Of a stretch of 64,000 bases of DNA, positions 10,488 to 20,130 are shown piece after piece (position 1 is the stretch's first letter; every line of letters begins with the position of its first letter). Below the pieces are notes generated by a model, which worked only from the letters and a program-made list of their open reading frames with translations, did not search any database and was not told the origin of the DNA. The DNA comes from Bettongia penicillata ogilbyi (taxonomy: Eukaryota; Chordata; Mammalia; Diprotodontia; Potoroidae). The translations under genes and the position numbers were made by a program. The stretch covers positions 6,435,900-6,499,899 of the forward strand of contig JAJHZJ010000531.1 of NCBI GenBank assembly GCA_023548195.1. The letters are read 5' to 3'.

Positions 10488-11520
10488 GAAGAAGCATGAA
10501 AAAGTAAACAGCAAAGAGAAGTCTTAAGGGACTTACCAGAAGTGAACTGATTACATTCCCACATGGAAAGACAATATTTGTAACTCTTAAAACTTTTCAG
10601 TATCTGGGTAGTTGGTGGGATCACACACACACGTACACGCATGCACGCACACACACACACATGCACACACATACAGAGACAGAGAGCACAGATTGAATTG
10701 AATAGGATGGGACCATATCTTAAAAGAAATTAAGGTAAATGCTGAGAGAGAAATGTAGTGGGAGGAAAGAGGGTGAAATGGAATGGGGTAATTATATGTC
10801 ATTTAAGAGGCAAATAGGAGACTTTTGAGTGGAGGGAAAAAGAGGAGAGCTGAGAAAAAAAAAAAAACAAGAAGTTTACCCCCATCACATTTGACTAAAG
10901 GAAGGAATAAAATGCACACTCATTTTGGTATGAAAACCTATCTTACAGTATAGGAAAGTGGGGGAGAAGGAGATAAGCAATGGGGGGGAATGATGGAAGG
11001 GAGGGCAAAGGGAGGAGGGAGCAATTTGAAGTCAACACTTGGGGAGGGACAGGATAAAAAGACAGAAGAGAAACAATGAGGGGCAGGATAGGATGGAGGG
11101 TAATTCAGTTAGTCTTACACAACACGACTATCAGGGAAGTCATTTGCAAAACTACGCAGATATGGCCTATATTGAATTGCCTGCCTTCCCAAAGGGAATG
11201 GGTTGGGAGGGAGGGATGGGGAGAATTTGGAACTAAAAGTTTTAGGAACAACTGTTTAGTTTTGTGTTGCTACTAGAAAAGAAGACATACAGTTAATAAG
11301 GAATAGAAAGTCATCTGGCCCTACAGGAGAAAAGAGAAGATGGAGATAAGAGAAGGGAGGGATGACAGAAGAGAGGGCAGATTGGAGATAGGGAAAATTA
11401 GATTGCTTGGGGTATTGGGGTGGGGGGAGGGGATAAAACGGGGAAAACATTTGGAACCCAAAATTTTGTGAAAATGAATGTAAAAAGTTAAATAAATAAA
11501 TTAATTATTTAAAAAAAAAA
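10488..11520 (+). other. E2 3' UTR with three G-rich modules
   Basis: About 1 kb of non-coding element sequence. A CA microsatellite lies at 10618-10680. Three G-rich tracts, each followed by a 'atttgga'-type motif, lie near 10968-11035, 11195-11245 and 11395-11470. The terminus is 'aagttaaataaataaatt' plus poly-A. Confidence 0.8.
10618..10680 (+). repeat. CA microsatellite inside E2
   Basis: Imperfect (CA)n with acg and atg interruptions, at the same place in the element as the CA tracts of E3 and E4. Confidence 0.9.
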
Positions 11521-11538
11521 AGAAAGAGGCAGAAACAG
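11521..11538 (+). repeat. Target-site duplication of E2, right copy
   Basis: Exact repeat of the 18 bp at 8617-8634, placed after the poly-A tail. Confidence 0.9.
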
Positions 11539-11600
11539 AGAGGAAGAGAGATGGAGGGAGAAACAAACACAGACTGAGAGAAAGAGGAGGGAGGGAAAAT
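11539..11600. repeat. GA-rich purine tract, right half
   Basis: Continuation of the purine tract that E2 entered. From 11600 to 11950 I see only unassigned sequence. Confidence 0.8.
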
Positions 11601-11954
11601 TCTTCTCCCACCCTGTTCCTCCCTACCCCAAGCCTTTCTTCCTTCAAAGCCCTTAAAAAGTGGATTCCTCCCCCCACACACACACAAAATTCTAATGATT
11701 AGCTCCAAACAAGATTGTTATTTTTATAAAATAGTTCCATAGGACATGACTAATTCTTTCTAACCAATCACAAAATATTTCTCTGGGGAGTCATCTGCTG
11801 TCATCCAATGACCTAAAGCCACTGTGATCCTTTCAAATTGATTAAAGACTTTATTCATAACTTTTTTTAACCTTATTATTGGTAACCAAGATATCTAGGC
11901 CTTCAGTGATTAATTTGGGGTAAGGGATGGGCCTATATCCCTACTTATAAATTC

Positions 11955-12400
11955 CTCTCTGTGGCAATTAAAGTTCCTCACAATCTTTCCCTTTCCTGTC
12001 TTTCCAGTCTTTCACATTATACCTCTCCATGCACTCTTCCATTTAGCCAGAGTGGCCCACTAGCAGTTCCTCACACAAAACACTCCATCTCCCAACTCTG
12101 TACCTTTGTACTGGTTGTTTCCTATACTTTAAATGCTATTTCTCTCCCCCTGCCTCCCTCTCTGCCCCCACCTCTTAGAAGCCCTGCTTCCTACAAGACT
12201 CCACTTCTTTAAAATGACTTTCTTAGTACTCCCAGTTGCTGGAGTCTTCCCCTTCCATCTCTTCTGTACCTTGCATATACTTATTTATATGTGCGTTTTC
12301 TTTCCCATTAAGGAAGGAGGCTATTTTTACTTTTTATTTCTATTTCTTGTATTCAGCAGAGAAAGCACTTAAGAAATGCTTGTCCATTGACTAATATTTA
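11955..12400 (+). repeat. L2 3' end
   Basis: Pyrimidine-rich L2 3' region with 'cttctttaaaatgactttct', 'ttccatctcttctgtacctt' and a tail resembling 'gcacttaagaaatgcttg'. Confidence 0.65.
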
Positions 12401-12634
12401 TATATTTGAATTTCCTTCAGATTCTAGCTTTGTACAGAGCAAATTCTAAATGAAGTTGTTGAATTAGTTTCATGAATCAATGCCTTATTGCTCCCATGTC
12501 AGTTCTCTTCTTTCCTTTGAAACTAGCTATTTTTACGGGCCAGTGGGTCAGTGGGCTGTTCCATTTAGAAGCAAGCAACCTATCTACCCTTCCAGGAGTA
12601 AAGAACCCTGGAAAATGTCTGCTATAGTCATATG

Positions 12635-12755
12635 ATCATAGGATTCGGTACTTAGAAGGACTTTAGAGAGCATACAAGATGAGGAAACTGAGGCCCAGAT
12701 AGGAGGATCACACATTTAGTAGAGCTGAGATTCCAACCTGTCTTGTGACTCTACC
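12635..12755 (-). repeat. MIR-type SINE fragment
   Basis: Minus-orientation core: 'gatgaggaaactgaggccca' followed by a 'cacatttagtagagctgaga' region. Confidence 0.6.
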
Positions 12756-12759
12756 ATCT

Positions 12760-13315
12760 TTTACAAATTTTGCTGGTGAAGCCTCAGAGGTTTCCCTTTG
12801 TCTTCAGGCTAAAACACAAATTGTGACCTTTCAAATTCCCACTTTCCTCCTCTTTTTTAAAGTTCAATACATATCACTCCCCCTCATGTATGCACTCTAT
12901 ACTCCAACCAAACTGGACTTTCTGTTTGTTCTTCATGCACAACATTCCTTCTTTTGCAGCTGGGGCTTTGCACAGACTGTCTCCTATGCCTGGAATTCTT
13001 CCTGACCTCTGCCTCATGGAAACCCCTAATTCCTAGTAAAGTCCAGCTTAAAAGCAGCACTTGATTCAAGAGAGCTTCTTTCTTGGTTCCCCCAGGCTGT
13101 TCTTCTGCCTTCCTGCTTTGCTGTATTTATGTATCTTGCATATATGAGTTTATATGTACCTTGTTCTCACTTATCTGCGAATATGTTGAATTCCTCTAGA
13201 ATGTACCTGAGGTCAGGAATTGTCTCATTTTTGTTTTTGTATCATCAGTGCCTACCATGATGATTGGCACTTAACGTAATAATTGCTTATTAATAAATGC
13301 TTGTAAGTTGTTGAT
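12760..13315 (+). repeat. L2 3' end
   Basis: L2 landmarks 'gctggggctttgcacagact', 'cctatgcctggaattcttcc' and 'taataattgcttattaataa' occur in order on the plus strand. Confidence 0.75.
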
Positions 13316-13319
13316 TCAT

Positions 13320-13550
13320 GCTGCCTTCCAGTTTATGCACCTGTCTTGATAAATCTGTTCCCATGACGTTCTGGACACCTCGAGCTACCCCACGATGATT
13401 GATGCATCATTAATTAGCCTTGAGATTGCAAAAATGCAACAACAAAAAAATGTTCTCCAACGGAACAAATGAAAGAGGAAAAAGGCAGCTTAGACGCAAC
13501 TACATTGAAACTCTTTACACCAGGAAACACTATACCTCAAAACCTACCTT
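13320..13550. other. Non-repetitive 5' flank of SLC9A3
   Basis: No repeat family recognised. It contains a compact AT-rich cluster at 13396-13417 (TGATTGAT, the perfect palindrome TGATGCATCA, then TTAATTAG) that resembles homeodomain-type binding sites. Regulatory function is a guess. Confidence 0.35.
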
Positions 13551-13554
13551 GTAC

Positions 13555-13815
13555 CTTGGTTCTCTGGCCCAGATGAAACTCCACCTCCCATAGAAAGCCT
13601 TTTCTTATCCCTACAGTCAAGTCAACATTGCTCTTTTCACTACACGAACCCCACGTAAAGCTTCGTCTTCACCTCTCAAGCCTGTGTTAGTTTGTAAGAT
13701 GATCATTTGTACATGTCATTGTCTTATTTGACTGTAAACTCCATGGGTTACTTTTGTATCTCACCCAATCCTAGCATAAGGCTCCTCTGCACACAATTGG
13801 AAGTTTTAAAAAAAT
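13555..13815 (+). repeat. L2 3' fragment
   Basis: Diverged L2 tail with 'gactgtaaactccatgggtt ... cctagcataaggctc'. Confidence 0.5.
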
Positions 13816-14232
13816 ATTGAAATGAAATGAATCAAACACACACCTGTGCGGTGCCTGTCCCCTGGTGCCACATCACCACCGCTGTTCTCAGCATCCCGTT
13901 AACAGTGCTCATCTGTGCGCTGTCCAAACCCCCTTCCTGGATCTGTCCCAGATCTCGGACCCTCCCTCCGGTCCTTAACCCTGTATAGGTACGTACTCTC
14001 CTCCCTCGGGGTTTCGGTGCCTTTCTCCCCACTGCCAGTGGTGCGGGGACCCCACGGCGTAACCTCGCGGTGAGGACCTTCCCGTCCACCGCGCGCTGGG
14101 GACGGTCGGTAGAAGCCGTGCGAACAGACGGTGCTGAGCGCGGCAGCTCGGAGGCTGGACTTGCCTTGCTTGGCCCAGCTGGACTCCTTTCCCAGGGGTC
14201 AGGGCAGCCAGAGACTGAGATACAGGGAGCGC

Positions 14233-14242
14233 GGGGCGGGGC
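14233..14242 (+). promoter_or_regulatory. GC box (Sp1/KLF-type)
   Basis: GGGGCGGGGC, a perfect GC-box match. A second, inverted GC-box-like string (ggctccgcct) lies at 14431-14440. Mammalian NHE3 promoters are known to use Sp-family sites. Confidence 0.55.
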
Positions 14243-14276
14243 GCATTTGCGTGTGTGCGCGTGTGTACGAACTTTG

Positions 14277-14418
14277 CGGGGTGTGTGTGTGTCTGTGTGT
14301 GTGTGTGTGTCTGTGTGTGTGTGTGTCCGTGTGTGTGTGTGTGTGTCTGTGTGTCCTGTGTGAGTGTCTGTGTCTGTGTCTGTGTGTCTGTGTGTCCGTG
14401 TGTGTGTGCGTGTGTGTC
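14277..14418 (+). repeat. Imperfect TG microsatellite in promoter
   Basis: About 140 bp of alternating TG broken at intervals by TCTG, TCCG and CCTG units. Long (TG)n can adopt Z-DNA. It ends about 45 bp before the TATA-like motif. Confidence 0.95.
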
Positions 14419-14455
14419 CAGGGAGGGGAAGGCTCCGCCTCTCAAGGCTCTGGGG

Positions 14456-14470
14456 CCGCCCAATAAAGAG
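14456..14470 (+). promoter_or_regulatory. Candidate core promoter (CCAAT/TATA-like)
   Basis: Reads 'ccgcccaataaagag', where an inexact CCAAT and an AATAAAG TATA-like string overlap. If used, transcription would begin near 14490. It is the only AT-rich motif in a GC-rich stretch; the position is inferred. Confidence 0.35.
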
Positions 14471-14660
14471 AACTGCGGCCGGACCAGCTGCTCGCACCTT
14501 GCACTGCCCTGGGCTCGGCTCCCAGTCCCGCTCCCGGCGGTTCTCCTTCTACACAGCCAGACTGTGCAGAGCCCCTTTGCGCCGGGGTGCCAGCCTGTCG
14601 GTCCATCAGTTTATCTGCTTGCCTGCTGGCCCTGGCCTGATCCGGAGACGGGAGCACCAG

Positions 14661-14850
14661 GTGAGACTCAGAGCCGCAAGGGGATGTCAGAGATGACAAT
14701 CCCATCAGACTGGAAAGGGCGCTGAGCCGCACCGGCACCGCCGCCTCTGGACTCGGAGCTGTCAGCCGAGGGCAGCTGGTTTGTCAGCGGCTGTCGCTGT
14801 CCCCGGTTGGAGGCAGTGCATCTCGGGGAACCCTCTGTGTCTGGCTGCAG
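14661..14850 (+). other. SLC9A3: Possible 5' UTR mini-intron
   Basis: A strong donor-like string (caccag|gtgaga) at 14660/14661 and an acceptor-like string (ctgtgtctggctgcag|g) ending at 14850, one base before the ATG codon. Removing these 190 bp would join a non-coding leader to the coding exon. An unspliced leader is equally possible. Confidence 0.3.
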
Positions 14851-14851
14851 G

Positions 14852-15077
14852 ATGGCGCTCAGGGCTATGGCGACACGCCTGAGGCTCAGTTTCCCTGCCT
14901 GGGGACTCTTGTTTGGGGCCCTTTGGATGCTACCCCGGGTCCTGGGGACTGAAGAGGTTCCGGGCCAAAATAGCCACGGAAAAGAGGGCTTCCAGATTGT
15001 CACTTTCAAATGGGATCACGTCCAGGACCCCTACATCATCGCACTCTGGATCCTCGTGGCTAGCCTGGCCAAGATCG
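14852..15077 (+). CDS. SLC9A3: SLC9A3 (NHE3) first coding exon
   Basis: NHE3 is the apical Na+/H+ exchanger of intestinal and renal proximal-tubule epithelium, taking up luminal sodium and secreting protons. This exon encodes residues 1-75 plus one base of codon 76: a hydrophobic signal-like leader (about 8-32), a short variable linker ([14 protein letters not shown]), then the conserved GFQIVTFKW and HVQDPY segments and the start of the membrane domain ([14 protein letters not shown]). From memory, mammalian NHE3 has nearly the same text from GFQ to LAKIG, whereas NHE2 differs more, so the paralogue call is firm. The ATG at 14852 has A at -3 and G at +4; a second in-frame ATG lies at 14867. 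The exon ends in G|GTGAGT, phase 1. The remaining exons are outside the window. Confidence 0.95.
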
Positions 15078-15083
15078 GTGAGT
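15078..15083 (+). other. SLC9A3: Splice donor of SLC9A3 intron 1
   Basis: GTGAGT, a consensus donor immediately after AAG ATC G, matching the NHE3 exon 1 end within the LAKIG motif. Confidence 0.9.
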
Positions 15084-15505
15084 TAGCAAACCGCCTAAGG
15101 CAGCCTAGTAGTGACTTGGGGAGTTGGCCGCTCCTGACCCAGATTCTGATGATCCTCTTTCCACGGTTTGAGGGATGGCAGTGGTATTTGGGACTGGGAG
15201 TGGAGGGATCCGAGCCATTTATTTGCTTTTTTATTTGGAGGTTTGCTCTCATCATGTTCCTTGCCGCGGGACACAGCATTACAGTGTCATTCTAACAGTT
15301 TATTTCGAATCTTTTATCCAAGTTAATGAACTATCTTATCACAGGACTGTTTTTCTAAATCTGATCCTATTTCTTGTTCATGTCAAATACTTTAGTATTT
15401 TCTAAAGCAAGTATTTTTATTCTGATGATTTTGTTCTTGTCCATCCACAATAATCATGTAGCAAATGACTCTTCTGGGAAAATGTTTCAGAAATTTTTTT
15501 ATTCA

Positions 15506-15531
15506 CACACACTCACACACACACATACACC
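15506..15531. repeat. Short CA microsatellite
   Basis: 'cacacacactcacacacacaca'-like run. Sequence from 15590 to 16420 is otherwise unassigned. Confidence 0.8.
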
Positions 15532-16424
15532 CTATAGAATCCACTGCTTGAGTTATGTGATTTTTTTTTTAAAAAGTAGTTACTGGTAAAGTTTTTTGAG
15601 AGTCTTGAAACATATAGTTAGAAGCTGAAATTTTTGGCTGTTATTTGAATTACTCTCCACTATTCTCAATAAATCTGAGTTCTCACCAAACCTTAATTAC
15701 TCAGCAAACTGAAAATGTTCATCCTAATTCAAAGGTAACAACAAAAGCAGAAGAATGGGTGAAAAGGCCTTATGTGTGTAAGCTAATTTTTCAAGACTTT
15801 CTTGTGGATTTTTGGTGTTTGTGACAATTTTTACCTTTTCTCAGGTTTGGTTGTGGTAGTGGTTGTTTTTCTATTTCACATTCCTGCTTGTTTAAAAACT
15901 TGAATGTTTTTTCAATTTCAGTTCATGTCCTTATACTATGGATAATTGTGAGGTATTTTTGCTTCAACAACCGGAAAACCTTGTGTACAATGACATTTTC
16001 TCCTGACTTTATTAACTGTCTTTCCATTCCTCTGAGAAAGCTACCTCACCTTTCCGTAAAATAAAGGTGATAATTAACTACTAGGGAAGGTGATAGGAAG
16101 GTTAATTATCTTCATATGCTTTCCTATAGAAAATTCACTGTATTTAATTTTTTACTGTGGGTCATACATTTAATAATCCTGTGCTGGACTGGGCCTGTCT
16201 GTTTGTCTGTTGCCTCAGCTTTGAATGGTTTACTTTGCTGTCTGATGTTGCTATGCCCTACTATTCCAGTAGATCTGGGCTTAATGTTTGACACAACCTC
16301 ATTCTGGTTTTTTTTTAGCATTTATCTTTATAAAATTATTTCAATCCCAAAGCAGAGCAAGAAGAATAGGGAGGCAACTTCTGTAGCTGGAATCACATCA
16401 TTAATTCATCTAAGAAGAGATAAT

Positions 16425-16645
16425 GTGATATAACGGTTAGAGAGGAGGGCCTCAAAGCTTGAAGACAAGTTCAAGTTCTAATTCAGAATGTATACTTGCT
16501 GTATGACCCTGTGCAAGTCATTTATCCTCTGAGGGCCCCAGGCAATTCTTTAGAACTCTAAATTGAAGAAAAAGTATTAATCTGCTTTAAGAGAGTATTT
16601 TCTCATTCAGAATTCTCTGTACCAATGAAATGGATAATACAGCTG
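16425..16645 (+). repeat. CORE-SINE
   Basis: Landmarks in order: 'ataacggttagagagg', 'tgaccctgtgcaagtcattt', 'ggcaattctttagaactcta' and 'gaattctctgtaccaatgaa'. Confidence 0.75.
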
Positions 16646-16744
16646 CTATCCCTAAAGAAAGCTAAATGCCTAAAAGCATAAATGATTCTCATTTTTCTTC
16701 ATCCTCACTAGTCCTAGAAAAGGAAGGATGCAGATTAAATATTG

Positions 16745-16945
16745 TCTGGTATATAGAGGGTAGAACCCTACTCATGGAGCTGGGACTATCTGGATTCAAG
16801 TCTCTCTCCCCCCCCACTCCCACCCCCAGTCTGAGCAAAGCAATCAACCTCTTAGTGCCCTCAGGCAACCTACTTAGAAATTACTCATTAGAGTGGAGTT
16901 TCTACACCAGTGAAAACAAGAAACTCAGGTTCAAGTATGATTATC
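16745..16945 (+). repeat. CORE-SINE, diverged
   Basis: Has 'tctggattcaagtctctc', 'cctcttagtgccctcaggca' and 'gagtttctacaccagtgaaa', with a C-rich expansion at 16808-16830. Confidence 0.65.
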
Positions 16946-17009
16946 TTAATTTTCCCATCCTCTAATTTGCTACTTTGAAAGGCTTCTAAGGGCATCTAAT
17001 TTACAGGAT

Positions 17010-17480
17010 TGGGAACTGGAAGGTGACACAGTGGATAGAGTTCTGACATTTACTAGCTTTGTAACTTTAGACAAGTTATGTAACCGATACCTGCCTCAGG
17101 TTCCTCTTCTGTAAATTGGGGCAGCTAGATGAAGAAGTAGATAGAGTTCCAGGCCTGGAGTTAAAATGATCTGAGTTCAAATCCAGCCTCAGACATTTAC
17201 TAGCTGTATGACCCTGGCCAAGACACTTAACCCTGTTTGCCTCAGTTTACTCATACGTAAAATGAGCTAGATAAGGAAATGGCAAACCACTCTAGTATCT
17301 TTGCCAAGAAAACCCCCAAAAAGGGTAACAAAGATTCAGGAATAACTAAATAGCGACTAACAGCAGCAACAAACTAGGTATAATAATAGCATCTACCTCC
17401 CAGGGTTTGTTGTGAGGATCAGATCTGTAAGGTGCTTTACAAATTTTAAAGTACTATAATAATCTCAAATGAAATATTTG
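17010..17480 (+). repeat. CORE-SINE split by a younger SINE
   Basis: The head lies at 17010-17118 ('gacacagtggatagagttct' to 'tcttctgtaaattgg'). The tail resumes at 17374 ('ataataatagcatctacctc', 'gttgtgaggatcagatctgt', 'aggtgctttacaaattttaa'). The middle is the inserted SINE. Confidence 0.75.
17119..17373 (+). repeat. Nested CORE-SINE
   Basis: A second, longer SINE type: 'ggcagctagatgaagaagta', 'gagttcaaatccagcctcag', 'ggaaatggcaaaccactcta' and 'gtatctttgccaagaaaac', ending in 'cagcagcaacaaac'. Confidence 0.8.
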
Positions 17481-17494
17481 GAACATCTTAGAAG

Positions 17495-17670
17495 AAGAGT
17501 GGTAGATTATTACAGATTTGGAGCTGGAAGGGACCTGAGAAGCCAGTGAGTCTAACTTTTTCATTTTGCAGATGAGGAAACTGAGTCACTCAGCTGATAG
17601 GTTTTGGAGACAAGATTGACTAGTCTTCTTTACTCCGAGTTCATTTCTCTAACCACTTGTACCACATGGT
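17495..17670 (-). repeat. MIR-type SINE
   Basis: 'ggagctggaagggacctgag' and 'tttgcagatgaggaaactga' in the antisense orientation of the tRNA-derived core. Confidence 0.6.
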
Positions 17671-17819
17671 TTTTCATTAGATAACGTGGTTTATATAAAT
17701 GTCAGCTCTTCCACAAACTTGGAGCCCTACAGGGAATGAAGCTGTTGATTTCTGTCATAGACACAACTCATCATTAAAAATAGCAATGGTAGGAAGCCAA
17801 TTAGTCTTATTTCTTGATA

Positions 17820-18230
17820 TTTTCCTGAAGCAGTATAGTGGAAAGATCATAGTTTTCAGAGACAAGAGAATTGTGTTTAGATCCTACCCTAGACATTTAT
17901 TGTCCTTGTGACCATGGAAAATTCACTTACCCTCTGAGAATCTCAGTGTTCTCTCATGGAATATGAGAGTTTTAATACTGGAATTGCTTTCCTTGTTAGG
18001 CCATTTTTAAATAAACGGTGCATCTACCCCCTACACTTTTCAGGTTTTGCATCCCAACTCTGACAATAGCCAGAACTCACTTTATCTGTAAGCCTAAATT
18101 TTCTCATTTGAAAAATAATACATTCACTACTTACCTTAAAAGATGGTAGTGAGAATTGAATGAGTTAATGTAATGAACATACTTCATAACTTTGGAGCAC
18201 TATATACACTGAGTAAGCTAGTATAACCTA
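17820..18230 (+). repeat. Two old MIR-type SINEs
   Basis: 17825-17985 has 'agtatagtggaaagatcata' and a 'ccttgtgaccatggaaaatt' core. 18015-18225 has 'ttctcatttgaaaaataata' followed by 'agtgagaattgaatgagtta'. Both are strongly diverged. Confidence 0.55.
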
Positions 18231-18239
18231 AAAAAAATT

Positions 18240-19370
18240 TTTTTTTGTTTAATTTTAGCTAGCGGAGTTAATTATTTAAAATGGAATAGTCCTAATGATG
18301 ACATCATTGTCTATTTCAATTTGTCTCTGAAAGAATTCCTGATAACTTCTGTAAAAAATCCTCTGTCCAAAGTTTGGTTAATCCAGAGCAGTCAGGAAAA
18401 AAGTATCTCTTGTAATACAGAAATCCTGTTTTAACAATTTCATATGAGCATCCCATTCTTATATGAAACTATTTCCATTCCCCAGGTAATAGAGATCTGC
18501 AAACTATTTTGCTGCTATGATTCAATAATTTTATAGAAAGAAAAATTCTACATAGCTGATATGTATACAAATCTGTCAATTTGATAGTCAACCTATTTAA
18601 GGAAGATTCTTCCTGTCCTTTGGGGATTATCAGGTGCCTGAATAATGTCAGGAGACCTACACAAGACTCTCAGCATGTTGGGTGGACACCTCTTTGAATG
18701 ATTCATGAGACAAGTAGCTAAATGTTGCACTGTGTGAGAGAGAATGAATGAGTTGCAATCAGTACCATTGGAGGGAATGCTGTTGATGAGATTGAATATA
18801 CATTTAAGATCTTTAATGCTATCTTTTCGATATCTCTTTAATAAAGTATATGATAACTATAATTGATGTGTGTACAAAAAAGAATACTTTCTGATAGAAG
18901 TAGAAGATTGCATGTTAATTAGTGGATGTGAGTGAGTTTCAACATGATTTGAGTAAGGTCTTAAATGAATGAATGGTCAAAGTAGATAATCTGGGAGCAA
19001 ATTAGTTCTTGGAGTGGGAATTGCAAAAGAAGAAAGAGAAAGAGGGTGTGGAAGATAAGTATGAAGAAAACAGATTCAAGGGACTGACAAAAACAAAAAG
19101 TATAAAGTGGGACCCACAAAATGGAGAGGAACTGTAAAATTATGAAGTGTCTATCCAGGGATCAGCAGTAAGGACTGAGGAACGTGGGAGACAAACTCCC
19201 ACAACTCATTCAAGAGCTGGACTTCCATTGACAGATTAAACTGGGTAAAATGATGAGGTTTCTTCCAAATGTTTTTGACACCTCAAATTTTCTCATCCTA
19301 GACACCTCCCAGAGTGAAAAAGTTTTAGGAAGACATCTTAGAGGTGAATTAATCTACCCTCCTTCTCAGT
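18240..19370. other. Unassigned intronic sequence
   Basis: AT-rich DNA with stops in all frames and no recognised repeat. Confidence 0.5.
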
Positions 19371-19479
19371 GAAGAATCCTTTCTATAATTCAATCTCCGT
19401 GAATATTTATTAAGCGTCTTTTGTGTGTAAGGCCTTGGATTAAGCTCCAGAGGCACGAGGATGAAGCGCTTGTCAAGTC

Positions 19480-20130
19480 TTCCAATAGTTCTTCTTTCTA
19501 GACGTTTTCACTCTGCTACGCTATAGAGAAATCTCACCCTGACTGGTCAGAGCCTTTCAGCACCCTTCTTGCAGCCACTATCTTGCTCCTACTCATTTGG
19601 TTTGATCTCATTTGAGATTCCACTGAACAGGAAGGGACCTCTAACCATCTCATCTGAACAAAAATGTCTTTTACGTTGCCTCTGAGAACTGATCGTCTAT
19701 CCCTTGCTAGTAGACCTTTAATGTGGGGCACCTTACTACCTCCTGAGGCAATTAATTTCACTTTAGGGTTGGTTTGCTGTTTATGAAGTTATATTTTTCA
19801 CATCAAATCCAAACATACCTCATTATAACCTCTAAAGTTTCCTTGATTCAGTCATATGGCATTAAAGAGAGTTAAATTTGTTTCTTTTCTATGTAATATA
19901 GTTTCAGTTATTTGAAGAGGACCTTCATGCCCTCTTCCCACCCAATTTTCTCTTCTCCAGGCTAAACATCTTCAGTCTCTTCAACTGATCCTTTAAGTCC
20001 TAGTCTCAAGGAACTGATTCCCCATCTCCAGATTATCAATGTTCTTTATCACAATGGATTTCATTTCAGTATGGAAATACTGTGCCATCACCAGATCATT
20101 CTGGTTCCAATAGGTAGTGCTATTTATCAA
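19480..20130 (-). mobile_element. CR1/L3 remnant
   Basis: Antisense CR1/L3 text: 'ttctcttctccaggctaaac', 'atcttcagtctcttcaactg', 'ccccatctccagattatcaa' and 'agtatggaaatactgtgcca'. Non-coding. Confidence 0.65.

Larger units (their letters stand above)
8635..11520 (+). mobile_element. E2: complete ORF1-only L1 (HAL1-like)
   Basis: A 2.9-kb element with a full 5' end ('gggggcagagccaagatggtgg'-type start), a CpG-rich 5' UTR (8635-9389), one intact ORF1 (9390-10487), a 1.03-kb 3' UTR and a poly-A tail (11511-11520), bounded by an 18-bp perfect target-site duplication. There is no ORF2: the sequence passes from the ORF1 stop straight into a 3' UTR whose last part ('catttggaacccaaaatttt') resembles the ends of the autonomous L1 fragments in this window. 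That is the half-L1 (HAL1) layout. Transposition would need reverse transcriptase supplied in trans. The element lies 3.3 kb upstream of SLC9A3, in the same orientation. Confidence 0.92.
13850..14900 (+). promoter_or_regulatory. SLC9A3: CpG-rich promoter region of SLC9A3
   Basis: GC and CpG density rise sharply compared with the AT-rich flanks (for example 'cgcgcgctggggacggtcgg' and 'gcgcggggcggggcgc') and fall again after exon 1. The island covers the 5' flank, the presumed transcription start and the first coding exon. Exact island limits need a CpG observed/expected calculation. Confidence 0.8.

Noticed and set aside
13832..14738. Overlapping 100-220-codon open frames on both strands in the SLC9A3 5' flank
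   Set aside because: They read through the TG tract as alternating Cys-Val or His-Thr and through GC-rich DNA where stops are rare. No domain is present.
14807..15295. Longer reading of the SLC9A3 exon starting at 14807 and running past 15077
   Set aside because: 14807 is TTG, not ATG. The first ATG in frame is 14852. The sequence after 15077 is intron beyond a consensus donor and has no NHE3 similarity.
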